From: Promethearchaeota archaeon
GTDB taxonomy: Archaea; Asgardarchaeota; Lokiarchaeia; Sigynarchaeales; SOKP01
Assembly (NCBI GenBank): GCA_019057975.1
Contig: JAHLWJ010000109.1
Coordinates: 1 to 13,506 of the forward strand
DNA: 13,506 nt
Direction: 5' to 3'
Shown: piece by piece, positions 12,928 through 13,506 of the stretch
How the letters are laid out: each line of letters opens with the position of its first letter
How positions within the stretch are numbered: the stretch's first letter is position 1
Notes under the pieces: model-generated
The model's input: the letters and a program-made list of their open reading frames with translations, nothing else
The model's database searches: none
What the model was told of the DNA's origin: nothing
Made by a program: the position numbers and the translations under genes

Positions 12928-12941
12928 TTTTTTTTTTTTTT
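12928..12941 (+). terminator. 14-base oligo-T terminator
   Basis: An unbroken run of 14 T residues lies about 40 bases after the collagen-like gene and ends 11 bases before the stop of the convergent [4Fe-4S] gene. It fits the archaeal T-tract signal on the plus strand. Confidence 0.6.
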
Positions 12942-12952
12942 ATTCTAATTAG

Positions 12953-13506
12953 TTAGATGGAGCTACTTCTTAATTCTTTCGCTTTTATTTTAGCTTTTGC
13001 TTGAGTGATCTCATTATATAATTCTGTCCCTGTAATTGGTGGTACATGTTGTTTATCTTTTTTATTAAGTAGGATGGCATTATCTAGACAAACAAAAATG
13101 CAATTTCCGCAACCTATGCAGCGTTTTCGATTTACTATAGAAATATCGTCTCCCTGTGATATTGCCTCCATTTGGCAACGGTCAATACATGTTCCACAAC
13201 CAGTACATAAGTCAGGGTTAATTTCCGCATAATAATTCGAGGTTACAAAATCTGCAGGATTTGGTAGTTGTTTTAAACTTCTCAATCCTCCACAACAACA
13301 ACTACAACATGAACATACAAAATCAGCCTTCTGTGAGTTTCCAGGTCGGAAAATTAAACCCTCTTCTTCATTCTTTTTTAAAACTTCAAGAGCTTCTTCT
13401 CTAGTAATTTCACGCCCCCAACCTGCGTCAATATATGATTTAGCCATATGACCAAATCCCATGCATGTTTCTGATCGTGAAGTAGCATGACATGGATTAC
13501 CTAAGA
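12953..13506 (-). CDS. Cys-rich double [4Fe-4S] ferredoxin-type protein (5' end cut by window)
   Basis: The frame stays open beyond the internal ATG at 13462 to the window edge, adding 14 codons that read LGNPCHATSRSETC. The ATG is therefore internal and the gene is partial. Numbered from that Met, residues 11-57 contain GWGREITREEALEVLKKNEEEGL and then an unusual CSCCSCCC cluster (C50-C57). Two [4Fe-4S] motifs follow: CTGCGTCIDRC (C86, C89, C92, C96) and CIGCGNCIFVC (C115, C118, C121, C125). The second motif is followed by Leu where ferredoxins usually have Pro. I recall this order (HPxETC segment, GREI helix, Cys cluster, two clusters) from larger iron-sulfur proteins of anaerobic archaea and bacteria, about 300-400 aa. 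They probably carry electrons for an anaerobic redox enzyme; partner and reaction are unknown. Confidence 0.85.
   Translation of the reverse strand, partial: LGNPCHATSRSETCMGFGHMAKSYIDAGWGREITREEALEVLKKNEEEGLIFRPGNSQKADFVCSCCSCCCGGLRSLKQLPNPADFVTSNYYAEINPDLCTGCGTCIDRCQMEAISQGDDISIVNRKRCIGCGNCIFVCLDNAILLNKKDKQHVPPITGTELYNEITQAKAKIKAKELRSSSI

Overview
The window looks archaeal and probably comes from an Asgard archaeon of the Lokiarchaeia type. The DNA is strongly AT-rich, and TATA-like boxes often lie about 25-45 bases before start codons. Only some genes have clear Shine-Dalgarno sites. Transcript ends look like plain T-tracts. The protein mix also fits: a leucine-rich-repeat protein, a membrane-anchored collagen-like/Ig-like surface protein, a winged-helix/TPR regulator, an RHH regulator with an unknown C-terminal domain, many small zinc ribbons and a Cys-rich double [4Fe-4S] protein. 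The lineage is inferred from this gene style, not from a marker gene. I see no rRNA, tRNA, CRISPR array, transposase or phage gene.

Left part (1-2994). A minus-strand LRR gene diverges from a plus-strand unit made of a tiny 49-codon reading frame, a flavoredoxin-type flavin reductase, a PNPOx-like split-barrel flavoprotein and a MarR repressor. Three TCGAAC half-sites sit where transcription of this unit should start, so it is probably a MarR-controlled flavin/redox-stress operon that regulates itself.

Centre (3021-7175). Six minus-strand genes with gaps of 22-81 bases form one likely operon. In transcription order they are a two-TM zinc-ribbon protein, a 65-aa zinc-binding protein, an NfeD/YuaF-type membrane protein with a long Asp-x-Asp-x loop, a flotillin-like SPFH protein, a beta-class carbonic anhydrase with a long C-terminal extension, and a 73-aa zinc-binding protein. 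NfeD plus SPFH is a known membrane-microdomain pair. The carbonic anhydrase and the three zinc proteins are the unusual additions. Divergent from this operon is an RHH regulator gene (7508-8248). An identical 18-bp element lies, in mirrored orientation, in front of both transcription units.

Right part (8296-13506). A large minus-strand regulator with two N-terminal winged helices and a TPR array diverges from a small Cys-containing orphan gene. Three copies of a near-palindrome lie between them. Next come a 22-codon reading frame ending in a terminator-like hairpin, a GC-rich stretch that folds as a classic H-type pseudoknot, and a 56-aa zinc-ribbon gene. The collagen-like/Ig-like surface protein follows. 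Last is a minus-strand [4Fe-4S] protein whose N-terminus runs off the right edge.

The best candidates for something undescribed are the flotillin/NfeD/carbonic-anhydrase operon, with oppositely charged repetitive segments in two of its proteins, and the pseudoknot RNA element.
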